Shown here one piece after another: positions 35,173 to 44,754 of a DNA stretch of 64,000 bases. The translations under genes were made by a program, and so were the position numbers. The stretch's first letter is position 1. Each line of letters opens with the position of its first letter. The notes below the pieces were generated by a model that did no database searches, was not told the origin of the DNA, and worked only from the letters and a program-made list of their open reading frames with translations. The DNA lies in NCBI GenBank assembly GCA_021234155.1, contig JAJEKV010000020.1, positions 7,300,563 to 7,364,562 on the forward strand, in the 5' to 3' direction. This DNA is from Isoetes taiwanensis (lineage: Eukaryota > Streptophyta > Lycopodiopsida > Isoetales > Isoetaceae).

Positions 35173-35305
35173 ATCGACTCTAAGTGGGTTAAACTTGTTC
35201 AATTTGGGTGATATAAGGGTCTAATCCTGCTAGAGTCATCAAGTTAGGCAGAAGTTGACCCCTTATTTGGTCGATTTGGAGCTGTTTTGGGCAAATTTTG
35301 GGCAT

Positions 35306-35372
35306 GGTCTCACATGTTGCGCCCAGATAAAAAATGAGAGTTTCATTTTTGCTCCTGCGCGACGTGTGAGAC
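35306..35372 (-). promoter_or_regulatory. 67-bp palindromic element P2 (upstream of ORF B)
   Basis: Second copy, starting 201 bp from P1. One arm has a single change (CACATGTTGCGCCCAG). The loop is AAAAAATGAGAGTTTCATTTTT and the far arm GCGCGACGTGTGAGAC. Confidence 0.8.
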
Positions 35373-35517
35373 ATCCTCTCAAATTGGTCTAAGATGTCTG
35401 TTTTGACTAAAACAAAAGCTGGAACTTACTAATTCAACTTAATTATGTAAGGTTACACATGTTATTTAGTCAAAAACTCCTTATATTAACAAAAAAATTT
35501 TCATCTTGTACAAAATT

Positions 35518-36746
35518 TTACGGGCGTTCTCCCTTAATATAACTGGCGAGATGCATGTTTGCCTTCATTAATGTTACTCTCTTCGCATGAACTGTGCAGG
35601 CTGTCGAATCTTCAAAATGCTGCACTAGTTTTTGCTCTGTTGCTTCTTGCAGTGCCAGCAATATCTCATCCGTCACTCTCATTTCCGTGTTGTATTCTTG
35701 AATCACACTCGGACTAGTCGGGCGAACGGTGCACGGGGGATTAGGAACCCGAAGCTGCGTTGAAAATGCCTAATTTCCCGCAGTGCTTTCCTCTCGCTCT
35801 CCTTTCTGCCGGCTCTCTTTTTGGCTGGTGGTCTAGGAGGCTTGGGCTTCAATGGCGGCGGCCTTAGAGTCTGGTTCTTCGTCGGATGTCCACCTTCGAT
35901 AGTTCTTACCCTGTTTTGCTGGTAATAGGAGTTGTAATCCTCCCACTTCTTCATGTATGCGTTGTGCTCCCTCATCTTCCTCTCGTAGACTTTGATGGGG
36001 TCGATCACATACGCCTCTCGGGCTGGCCGCGGTGCTTTGTTTCTATCCCACGTCGGGTATGGTGGGGGCTTCTGCGCCTGCTCGGGTTGCTCCGGGTCGG
36101 GTACTGCTTGCTCATTGACGGGATCCTTCGAAGGACCTGCCTCTTTATCGTGGGGGTTAAAATCCTCATCCTCCGAGTCATCCGAGGAGGATGGGGGTTT
36201 GTCTGCGGGCCGTTCCTGGATGACGACCTTGGTGCGGGGAATTTCCTTGAGCTTCCTCTTGGGCTACGCCACACCTTTGCCCTTGAGCTTTTTCTTGAAT
36301 TCGGCCTCCTTGGCCTCCTGCTCCTCCCTCTTCCTTTTCTTCTCTTGCCTCTTTCTCTCTCGGCGGCGTTCTTTCACTTTCTGCTTCTTTATCCACGCCG
36401 CTAGTTCCTCCTCTTCGGCTGGATCGAGTGTCGTCTCTCTCTGTTCTTCCTGCTCCTCGGCCACCCGATCTTGTTCCTCCTTCCGCCTCTTTTCCTCCTC
36501 CATTTCTTCAAAAACCTGCTGCATCACATCTCCTTCCTCATTATCGAGGACTTCTGTCCCCTCGACCTCCGTCTCATCCCCTCCTTGGTTGTTGGGGTTG
36601 TCGGGGTGCTCTTCGGACTCTGTCCCTTCACTAGATGAAGGATGGCCTCCTTGGTGAAAAAGGCGCTCCCGAAGCATTTCTTGGAGTAGGGCGCTGGGAG
36701 TTGTGCCTCCAGGAGGAACTCTAGCAGTTTGTTTCATCCTGGCCAT
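35518..36746 (-). pseudogene. Histone H3-like protein with ~305-residue insertion between tail and histone fold
   Basis: The minus-strand ATG at 36744-36746 starts MARMKQTARVPPGG, matching the canonical H3 N-terminus (ARTKQTARKSTGG) with K4, R2 and R8 kept and K9-S10-T11 replaced by V-P-P. A Glu/Lys/Arg-rich helical region follows (EEMEEEKRRKEEQDRVAEEQ, etc.). A TAG at 36264-36266 interrupts the frame, which then stays open with SSSDDSEDEDF and a Pro/Lys-rich stretch into ALREIRHFQRSFGFLIPRAP, FARLVR. A GT duplication at about 35703-35706 shifts the frame into IQEYNTEMRV...LLALQEA...FEDSTACTVHAKRVT...YIKGERP, ending at TAA 35518. From ALREIR to the end is 89 residues, the same as H3, with alphaN, alpha1, alpha2 (LQEA, FED), loop HAKRVT and the GER terminus all present. 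Loop 1 length matches H3, not CENH3. One stop and one 2-bp shift make this copy defective unless they are sequencing errors or are bypassed. Confidence 0.88.
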
Positions 36747-36854
36747 ATTTGACGGCTCGTCGATCCAATGTCGGGCGCTAAAAAATCGCCTTAGCAAGGG
36801 GGAGCGATTTTTCCAAAGAGGAACATGGAAATGGGGGGAGGGGGGGTCTAGGTC

Positions 36855-36862
36855 TATTTATA
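36855..36862 (-). promoter_or_regulatory. TATA box of the H3-like gene
   Basis: The minus strand reads CCATCTATAAATAGACC. It is about 110 bp above the MAR... ATG and 100 bp below palindrome P3, and matches the ORF B TATA context. Confidence 0.65.
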
Positions 36863-36961
36863 GATGGCCAATTTTAGGCCAAATTTCAAACTACTCTTTT
36901 GGGTGAGCCAAGACACTTATTAACCTGTTACATGGGCGTAATTTAGACTTTTCTAACTATT

Positions 36962-37029
36962 GGTCTCACACGTTGCGCCCAGATCAATATCTGGAGTTCC
37001 AGTTTTGCTCCTGGCGCGACGTGTGAGAC
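36962..37029 (-). promoter_or_regulatory. 67-bp palindromic element P3 (upstream of the H3-like gene)
   Basis: Third copy, with arms GGTCTCACACGTTGCGCCCAG and CTGGCGCGACGTGTGAGAC. The loop differs (ATCAATATCTGGAGTTCCAG) but keeps the downstream TTTTGCTC. Loop divergence with arm conservation suggests the arms are what matters. Confidence 0.8.
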
Positions 37030-37176
37030 ATGGTGGATTTTGATGCTAAATTTTATGCTTTCTAAGCATGTTTCTAGGAATGTAATATACTAATCTGGCT
37101 AGTTCTTAGCTTGGAATTTGAATTACCATGTTACTTTTCTGAAATTCATCACTTTTTAAGGTGTTTTTGGCTCAAT

Positions 37177-37243
37177 GTCTCACACGTTGCGCCCAGCTCA
37201 AAAATGAGAGTTTTATTTTTGCTCCTGGCGCGACGTGTGAGAC
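37177..37243 (-). promoter_or_regulatory. 67-bp palindromic element P4 (upstream of the H3-like gene)
   Basis: Fourth copy, 215 bp from P3. Arms GTCTCACACGTTGCGCCCAG and CTGGCGCGACGTGTGAGAC, loop CTCAAAAATGAGAGTTTTAT. The P3-P4 spacing (215 bp) is close to the P1-P2 spacing (201 bp). Confidence 0.8.
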
Positions 37244-37438
37244 CTCCTTGCTTTAGAAGGGTTTGGCTCACTAATTTTAATCTTTTTATATTCTAATTCA
37301 CTTACTGTTACTAGCTTAGCATAAAACTAAAAAAAATGAGAGAAATTGTTTTTCCCATTTTTCGAGGTTTGAGGATCCTATCAAGTTAGTACTACTGGGA
37401 GCATGGTCAGTGCTTTGCTCTTGGTCTCCAAGAACATT

Positions 37439-37450
37439 GCTCTGATACCA
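37439..37450 (-). other. Primer-binding site (tRNA-iMet type)
   Basis: The minus strand reads TGGTATCAGAGC one base after the LTR end at 37452, exactly where a retrotransposon primer-binding site belongs. The internal region of this element therefore runs towards lower coordinates, that is, into the H3-like cassette. Confidence 0.88.
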
Positions 37451-37451
37451 C

Positions 37452-38932
37452 TGTGACGTCCCCTACTCGTATACGGTGCACTCACCGTATACAAACAGGA
37501 GTTCATCCCCCATACCAGCTCCATGCTGATACAGGGCCCTCCACATATCACTGCAACTGTAATGAGTTCCAGTGGGAAGAATGAAGGGGTCATTTTACCA
37601 CGTCTCCCTCAGGGCCTACCTAGCTGCGGAAGCGTAAACATACATGTCAGTATACAACATCATCACATATCCACCTCGAAGGGTGGTACATCAACATCTG
37701 CATAGACAAAGATCAACACAATACATATGGGTTCCTACCCAAGGCTCAGACTCCAGGGAATGACTGACGGCTTGGGTCTCCAGAGTTCATTGCAGACAGA
37801 ATTCATGACAATGGATTTGGCTGGCATGAGAACATGGCATAGGGTTGTCCACTCCATCCGCCCCTCCTGTGCACACTTTGTAGAGTAGGTTGAAGAGTGT
37901 TGGGACCCGACTGTAGCCCGCCGGATGCATAGCCAAGGGGGCTATTCCTGGGTTGCATCTCCCCAGTTCCGATGGGGCATGTAGGGATCACTCCCTCCAG
38001 AGATCTCGATGCTGACTCAAGGTGACTAGAGGGCCATTGCCCTTATTCGACTTGAACCCACTGGAGAGTGACGCATCACCCCACGGGTGTCGAGCCCATG
38101 CCTTGCCCACACTCAGTGGCAAGCCATTAGACCTAGTCCACAATGATCCCCGGTAGACTTTACACACCAGAGGGATCGGTCAAGAGTCAGAACACGAACC
38201 TCCTTCTGAGCCAGTTTGGCCCCTTCACCCACAACCAGGTGTGGTTCTTGTACACAGGCCGAATCTACAGTGTGCTAAGGAGGCTAGCTAGGAGCATCTA
38301 CTACTAGGCTTTAGGGTCTCTACCCCCCTTCCCAATACAATGAGTCCACAGAGTAACATCATCCATCTACATCACAGCGGAGCTAAAGAATTAGATCTAA
38401 TATATATCATAGAGTTAGGCTGGTGTCTGGGGATCTACTTGGCTACTATGGGCAATTTAATAGGCTAAACCTATTGGTTCGATGGCTGGAATACGAATTG
38501 ACTAAGTACCTGATCCCTGATTCACTCCTCTTGATCCGAATACGTCCATGTCGCTGTTCTGCTTCGGGATGCGGTCGAAAAGGGAATCTGACGAGCTAGG
38601 GCGCACGGGCAGTTTTTGGGAGTCGGAATGGACTCTTGAGGCACGCGAACTGGAGCTCGGAAGATTCGTGGACGAAAAAGGAAGAATTAGGGTTTAGTTG
38701 CCTTACATAGGCTATCAGTTAGGTTTAGGGTCCATGACCCTTGGTATGCCTCTTTAAAGGTTAATGGTCTAAAGTGCGCACATTAATAAGTGTGTGCACC
38801 CTTGCAAGTTGCCCCCTAGGGCGCTACTTGCTTGGCTATACATCGGCGTACACGTCGATTGGAATGGCGTGTATGCGTGACGGTGCAGTATGGTATACGT
38901 CTTGAGACCGTATATCGTACTGGAACGTCACA
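37452..38932 (-). mobile_element. 5' LTR (1.48 kb) of a Ty3/gypsy-type element
   Basis: It has TG...CA borders: plus strand TGTGACGTCCCC at 37452 and GGAACGTCACA ending at 38932, so the termini are inverted repeats TGTGACGT/ACGTCACA. A perfect 10-bp hairpin (GTATACGGTG cact CACCGTATAC, 37469-37492) sits just inside the inner end. Long blocks align with the LTR at 51354-53404, for example CGAAGGGTGGT, TCCACTCCATCCGC, TCCTGTGCACA and GGGTT-CATCTCCCCAGT. No second copy of this LTR is found to the left, so the 3' half of the element is missing or was never full length. Confidence 0.82.
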
Positions 38933-39800
38933 GGTCTTGGTCTCTTAGGCCACTTTTCCCCTGGGCTCTGTTTTATCCACTGACGACATACCCTAATGCG
39001 TCCCCATTTCTTAGAGGATTGCTAGTTGCATGGGAGACTGTACGATCTCTGTTTCATTTTCACCATCTTGCGAGTTGTTGGTGGATTCCATTGGACGGTG
39101 GTCCTCTGGTTGCTTCAGTCCACCCATTGACGCAGCGTCGATGGAGAGCAGCAGGTGTGCATATGATATCTGTTTGGTATAATAATCAAAGGCAGTTGCT
39201 AACATGGGAGGAGTTTAGAGCTAAGTTCCTCTTTTTAAGGTGGGATCGAGCTATTTGGCAGAAGGTTCTTCAATTCTTCCTCCAGTAGTACAAGTGGATG
39301 ACCCCCAGTCTTGGGTAGTTCATGAGCATGTCAAAGCAAATAAGTTGGTGAATTCCATGTATAAGGTCTTGCTTGATGCTGACGTCTTGCCTCCTTCGTC
39401 CAAGTGGTCTTTGGTCATTCCCAGGGATCGGCAGAAAGCAATATGGAAATGGGTATGGGATAAACTACTCCATCCCAAAGTATCTGTTTTATGGTGGCAA
39501 GTCACTCATCGTTGTCTGCGCGTTAATATTCTGGTGCACAGATTTCATCCAGAGGTATCTGCACTTTGTCCCTTATGTGCACAGAGGGACGAGACAATTG
39601 AGCTCTTCCTATGTAGACATGTCGAACATGCTTGGTTGTGGCTTCAAGGCCTCTTTCATTGCAATTTGAATAGCCAGCAGAAGTATACAGATGCATTGTG
39701 CCAACCATTTTTTTCCATCTTGAGGTTGAAGAAACAGATTTTGTTGGAGGTTGGTATAATAAACATTGTCTGTTTGAAATCGTGTCTTTTGCATCAATGA
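38933..39800 (+). mobile_element. LINE ORF2 C-terminal fragment
   Basis: Broken plus-strand frames encode RGLLVAWETVRSLFHFHHLA, TWEEFRAKFLFLRWDRAIWQ, then MYKVLLDADVLPPSSKW and the zinc-binding tail HPKVSVLWWQVTHRCLRVNI with LCPLCAQRDETIE. It is over 85% identical by eye to the LINE at 7577-8444 but extends further 5' and ends earlier. It begins right at the outer border of the LTR. Confidence 0.82.
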
Positions 39801-39849
39801 CCATAATATTAATGTTGGGTGGTCAAATGAGGAAATAAAAATCATCTAT

Positions 39850-40735
39850 CTTTTGCATGCCATGCTTGGATTGTGCATTTCTTGGAAGATTTTTTTTTTC
39901 ACAGGCCCTATACTATCTCCTGAACATGAGTTGAAGATTCTTTTGTTGTTCTCAAACTGATTTGCAGAAGAGTCATGTTTAAACATTACCATCCTGCTTC
40001 TGAATTTCGGTATATCATTGTGGTTCGAAAATTCCAAGTCACTATTAAAACACGGTCTGTTGAATTTAAAATTTAGATTTCTGGCGTGCCATGCCTAGGT
40101 GATCCCTAATATGTACATTAAAGGTTTTCTTAAAAAATTGTCACGATAACATTATTATCTTCCGCAATTGAAGAGGAGGCTAGATATTATATAAGATTTG
40201 GTATGGTTTTGGAAGGTATTTGCATGCTAAAATCGTATAATGCTGACGTCATGAATTGGGTTCTCTTGTTTGCATGGTCGAGGTTTTTCAGGAAGTGATT
40301 TTGGAAAGTTTTCTTTTTTCTTTTTTTTTTTTTTTTTTTTTCACAAGCCCTATACTATCTCTTGAACATGAGTTGAAGATTCTTTTGTTGTTACTGATTT
40401 GCAGAAGAGTCATGTTTAAACATTACCATCCTGCTTCTGAATTTCGGTATATCATTGTGGTTAAAAAATTCCAAGTCAGTATTAAAAAACGGTATGTTGA
40501 ATTTGAAATTTAGACTTCTGGCGTGCCATGTCTAAGTGATGCTTAATATGTAAGTACACATCACACAATGATACTTAAAAGGTTTTCTTAAAAAATTGTC
40601 ACGATAACATTATTATCTTCTGCAATTGAAGAGGAGGTCAGATAATACATAAGATTTGATATGGTTCTGGAAAGTATTTGCATGCTAAAACCGTATAACG
40701 CTGACATCATGAATTGGATTCTCTTGTTTGCCTAG
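39850..40735. repeat. Tandem direct duplication, ~437-bp period
   Basis: A block containing CAGAAGAGTCATGTTTAAAC at 39965 recurs at 40402. Similarity runs from a T-rich start (39891; 40319) through TTCGGTATATCATTGTGG, TTCTGGCGTGCCATG, TTAAAAAATTGTCACGATAA, and ends near GACRTCATGAATTGG. The two units are roughly 90% alike, with one indel of about 25 bp. No coding evidence. Confidence 0.8.
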
Positions 40736-41394
40736 ACCTCCTAAAAAATCGCCATTTGGCTATTAATAGCCACTAATTTTTTCCATGGATATGTTCATCC
40801 TGCAGCCAGTTATGCAGGGCTAAAATCCATAGGGCCGGATATACAACCGAAACAGTTACATCACTAAAACATTTTTGGCGGAGTCTTAGAAAGGGAAAAA
40901 ACCTAGAATAGAAGATTTTTTAAGGGAAAAAGTGGTCGGATTGGTAGACCCAAAGAAAAATCAAGGCTAATCCGCTCATCCAGCAGCTGAATATGAGGGC
41001 TTGGGTCTTAAAAAGTCAAATAAGCAGCTGGATCCGCCACCCAACACCAAGACCAGTGTGGCCTCAATCTGCCTTTTTTCTGACAATTTCACCGACCACT
41101 ACAATTTCTACCCTTTCCCCATGAACCCTAAAATTTTGCCCTAACCAATTCAAAGTAGCGATGGGCTGCTTCAACTCCTCCAAGCCAGGGCTTTAACCTA
41201 AAGTAGACACTCCTGAGCCTTGCATGTATGTTTTCAAAATTAAGGTAAAAAACATGGGCTAAACCATTGGTAAATGCCACTAAAGTTAATGCAACCGTAT
41301 GCGCACATATCCAGTCGAATACACCATAGCAAAACCATATTGAAAAATGATAACAATACAAAGACCCCTTATTATTATGCTAGATATTCGAATA
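40736..41394. other. No gene seen
   Basis: AT-rich DNA without a recognisable gene or repeat unit. Confidence 0.5.
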
Positions 41395-41515
41395 AATTGA
41401 ATAGAATAGATCAGATTAGAACGGAATAGGATAAGAGAGAATGGAATAGAATAGAATAGAATAGATCTATTAACATCCATGAAGACCAAGATGTCATGGG
41501 ACCCATACGACCATT
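41395..41515 (-). mobile_element. Retroposon 3' end with (TATTC)n tail, degenerate
   Basis: The minus strand reads GTATGGGTCCCATGACATCTTG, then GTCTTCATGGATGTTAATAG, then repeated TCTATTCTATTC with interruptions. Same family as 49538 and 44605. Confidence 0.6.
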
Positions 41516-41671
41516 ACAACTAGGGTTAGGTAGTATCTTTAGATGTAGCAAATGGCTCATTTATTTTCTTTACCGTAATATGTTTATCTCCTACATTAGT
41601 GACGTTAAATATTATTGAATTTCAAGCCATTTATTATTGACTTAAATGCAAATTCACATTAGTAATTGCAT

Positions 41672-42420
41672 AGATTTTTTTTTGTTGGACATCAGACTTT
41701 ATTTAATCAAAGAGTCAAATACAATTATAAATGCAAAGACGTGAATAAAATCTCAGCGGATAAGCAGGGACCCATCGAGTGAAGCAACCTGCCTAAGCAC
41801 AAGAGCGCACATCCAAATACTCCTCAAAGATCAATCACTTCTTACGAGGGGCAAGTGAAGAACAATTGTACGACTTAGCAATATGACCTTGAGCTTCTTG
41901 GAGAACACGGTTATCTACCACATCCAATCCTTTGAAGATTACCAGTCTTCATCTTTTCCAGATAGTCCAAAGCAACCATCCTGCTGCAAGATGAAAAGCT
42001 TGGTTTTGTAACTCTGTCCAAGTACTTGGGTAGATTTCCAAGAGCACTTGTTGACTTGTTAGTGAAACTTGAAAAAGAGAGAACAACCAATCCCATACCT
42101 GTCAGAAGTGGTCACACATAAAATGCAATGCTCAAGGTCTCAGATTCACGATTACATACTGGACACTGATATGATATTCTACAGTTAAACTTGTGGAGAA
42201 ATATGTTAACCTGGAGACATCTATGAACAATCTTCCACGATAGGACTGCCACTTTAGGATGAAATAGCTTATAACGTGCCCAAGACCACATCTGCTGCCA
42301 TTGAAGAGGAAGGAGTTTAAGGGGCCACTTATTAAAAGGAGAAAGAATCTCAGTATCAAGCAATAACCTATACATAGAGTTCACAAATTTGCACTCCTTA
42401 ACCTCCTCATGACAAACCCA
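41672..42420 (-). mobile_element. 5'-truncated LINE with poly(A)
   Basis: The minus strand encodes the zinc-binding RT tail FHPKVAVLSWKIVHRCLQVN followed by QCPVCNRESETL. After further broken coding it ends in AATAAAGTCTGATGTCCAAC plus A's (41675-41683 on the plus strand as T's). The end matches the 7577-8444 LINE (AATAAAGGCTCAAGTCCTTC plus A's), so both belong to one family. Clear target duplications were not found. Confidence 0.78.
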
Positions 42421-43118
42421 TACTAAAATATCTTCTTAGTTTATACCAATTGTCCAACAACTTTAGTATACGACTTTAAGCGTGTGCTTCCTTACAATGG
42501 CAATGGTTGTCTTATCTGTTACTCATACCAATACCAATTGCATAATGTTACAAGATATTGATTTATCACTAACACAAAATAGGTTAAATATACAAGACTT
42601 CATAATAGTCAGTCTCTCATATACGAGATGTAAATGACTTTATTCAAAAACTACCACTATAATACTACAATCTCATGAAAGTTTATAGCCTACAACTCTA
42701 ATAGAAAGACATATTTTCATGAAGGTTTATAGCCTGCAACTCTAAGATAAACACATATTTAAACGAAGCAAACAAGTGCTGACATAGTTATGAATTGAAC
42801 AAATTATAAATAAAATAGAAATATTATTTTAACAGCCATAGAGACCACAAAAGGCCATGGGACGACTATATATAGTGTGACTCTGGGCAGTCTCAAACTC
42901 AAGACATGGTTGTTCTAGGACTAGTGGTCACTGGGATGTATGCGTAGGCACATGTAGTAGTAGTAGAGAAAAATTAATTATAGTAGTCAAGGAACGTATC
43001 AAGTTCCATTCAGTTCTCAAAATCTCAATATAGCAATCAAACACTATAATATATAGTTCAAATTTAACAAGCTATAACGATAGATATATAGTAGTTAAGT
43101 TCATTTAATGCCTTCAGA
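42421..43118. other. No gene seen
   Basis: AT-rich 3' flank of the dirigent gene. A short near-duplicate (TCATGAAAGTTTATAGCCTACAACTCTAA and TCATGAAGGTTTATAGCCTGCAACTCTAA) lies at about 42673 and 42718. Confidence 0.5.
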
Positions 43119-43676
43119 TCATGCAAAGTACTGGGTAATGAATGAAGCTGCAAATTGACGGCAAAGAGTGACATTCCAGACCTGGCTAATATGGCCATGT
43201 ACGTCAATTTCCAATAGCTGCACCTTTGCAATTCCAACCACCAAACTAAAGTCTCCAGTTCCTCCAAGCACGACAAATGTTCCTCCAGTACCTATACCAC
43301 CTTTTGTGTCGATACCTTGGACGGCAAAGGTGCCATTGTAGTTTTTAGACTGAATGTCAAACGTGAGGTGGTATGAGACTTCTAAGTTTTTGCTACCAGA
43401 CACTGCTATTATACCCTTAGCTCTACCCAAAAACGTGGAGGAAATGTTCTCACCCTCTGTAAGTAGATCATCAACCACATACATAGTGCCAAAGCTGGGT
43501 TCTCCTCTCAAATCTCCATTGCTACTTGCAACAATCACTGCAGTCTTATTGGCACTAAGGCCACAGTCGGCATGCAAGTAGAATTTGAAGTGGGAGACTT
43601 CAGGCTCTATTGTAGTGCACATCAACAATGGTAAGCTTACTACAAGAAACGACAATGAAGATATCCAAATCTTCAT
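43119..43676 (-). CDS. Dirigent-family protein
   Basis: An intact single-exon 185-residue frame, the usual size of the family. Residues 1-20 (MKIWISSLSFLVVSLPLLMC) form a signal peptide, so the product enters the secretory pathway and probably the cell wall. The dirigent beta-barrel is recognised by FYLHADCG near the start, FGTMYVVDDLLTEG, FLGRAKGIIAVSG, TFDIQSKNYNGTFAVQG, then GIGTGGTFVVLGGTGDFSLV and a closing WNVTLC. Four N-glycosylation sequons (NKT, NIS, NGT, NVT) are present. Dirigent proteins guide stereoselective coupling of monolignol radicals or related cyclisations and have no oxidase activity of their own. Which subfamily (DIR-a versus DIR-like) cannot be told by eye. A TATA box sits about 85 bp upstream of the ATG. 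Confidence 0.93.
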   Translation of the reverse strand: MKIWISSLSFLVVSLPLLMCTTIEPEVSHFKFYLHADCGLSANKTAVIVASSNGDLRGEPSFGTMYVVDDLLTEGENISSTFLGRAKGIIAVSGSKNLEVSYHLTFDIQSKNYNGTFAVQGIDTKGGIGTGGTFVVLGGTGDFSLVVGIAKVQLLEIDVHGHISQVWNVTLCRQFAASFITQYFA

Positions 43677-43760
43677 TTTGTTTATGGTCGCTAGGATTAA
43701 TCGCTCTCCTTTTCTCTCTATTCTATTCTCTAGAATGTTGTAACATGGGAAGCGCTATCA

Positions 43761-43768
43761 TATTTATA
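43761..43768 (-). promoter_or_regulatory. TATA box of the dirigent gene
   Basis: The minus strand reads GGGCTCTATAAATATGATAG, about 85 bp before the ATG at 43676. It is followed by a TATTC-like repeat in the putative 5' UTR (GAATAGAATAGAG). Confidence 0.65.
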
Positions 43769-44604
43769 GAGCCCTCACTAAGTTTGTGATAAATGGCATT
43801 TGATAAATGACAGCCATTACATTAGTGTACATCAAACTCACATTTTCTTTTGTAAAACAATGCAAAAGGTATCAATTCCAAACGTCAATTCCAAAAGCAC
43901 GCAAGTCCCATTATCAAGCGTTATAGCATTTTAAATGAGATTATATCTATAATGAACTATCTGAACCCCACAAGTTTCCCACTTCAAGGCTTTTGTACCG
44001 ATATTTATCGTAAAAGAACTTCATCAAAAGGACTATTTTGGATCAGACCAGCTTTGTATAGGTTACACTTGTTGGCCAAAGCATTCTTTAATGGATATTC
44101 ATTGAATCATTTTAGAAGTTACTAGATTTGCTTCTTGTGTTCATATAGTATTTGATGTTATGTGATCAATAAATACGTCCTTCATTAAAAAAAAGGTTGC
44201 ACTTCGGTGCATGAGCCAATGGAAGGACACTAAGCCTACCAGACCTGAGTTTTCTCTGTTTTGGAAGGAGGCCAAATTTTTTGTTCAATCATATAAAATG
44301 TACCCCAGTAAATCAATTGATTAAAACTATTTGCCTATACATAAGATTGTATCTAAAGATAAACTTCCCATATTAATTCTTTCTATTCTATTCTATTCAC
44401 TTGTTAAAGTAAAGTATTACTTCAGATAGTTTTGAGTTGTCCCAATTGTATATTATACGGCTTTTTTATAAGGTTTTCATATGGTTTTGGAGGTCTATCT
44501 GGTATGCCATATTTTAATATTTCTAGAGCTTGCAACTTTTTTATACAATGTAGCATATTCTTTTCCCATGACCTCAGTAGTCATTATCTCCGCTTGTCTA
44601 GTAT
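43769..44604. other. Upstream region of the dirigent gene; no other gene
   Basis: AT-rich, only short open frames. It contains TTCTATTCTATTCTATTC at about 44380-44397, possibly another retroposon tail remnant. Confidence 0.5.
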
Positions 44605-44754
44605 CATCATTACTGCAAAGGTTTTTCCCTTGAAAACCTTTCGAGGCAGGGGTTTTTTAATCATAGTAGTAATGATTGTACTAGCCCATTGTATGGGTCC
44701 CATGACCTATTGGTCTCCGTGGACATTAAAAAAACTATTCTATTCTATTCTATT
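44605..44754 (+). mobile_element. Retroposon 3' end with (TATTC)n tail
   Basis: It reads TTTTTCCCTTGAAAACCTTT, CGAGGCAGGGGTTTTTTAATC, then GTATGGGTCCCATGACCTAT, TGGTCTCCGTGGACATTAAAA, and ends in about four TATTC units. The first block matches the 3' UTR of the LINE remnant at 31795-31930. Confidence 0.75.

Noticed and set aside
36005-36657. Long plus-strand open frames opposite the H3-like gene (Ser/Leu-rich)
   Set aside because: They are shadows of the Glu/Lys/Arg-rich minus-strand coding sequence.
35518-36746. CENH3 (centromeric H3) as identity of the histone-like gene
   Set aside because: CENH3 lacks the ARTKQTAR-type tail start and has an enlarged loop 1. Here the tail start is H3-like and loop 1 has canonical length.
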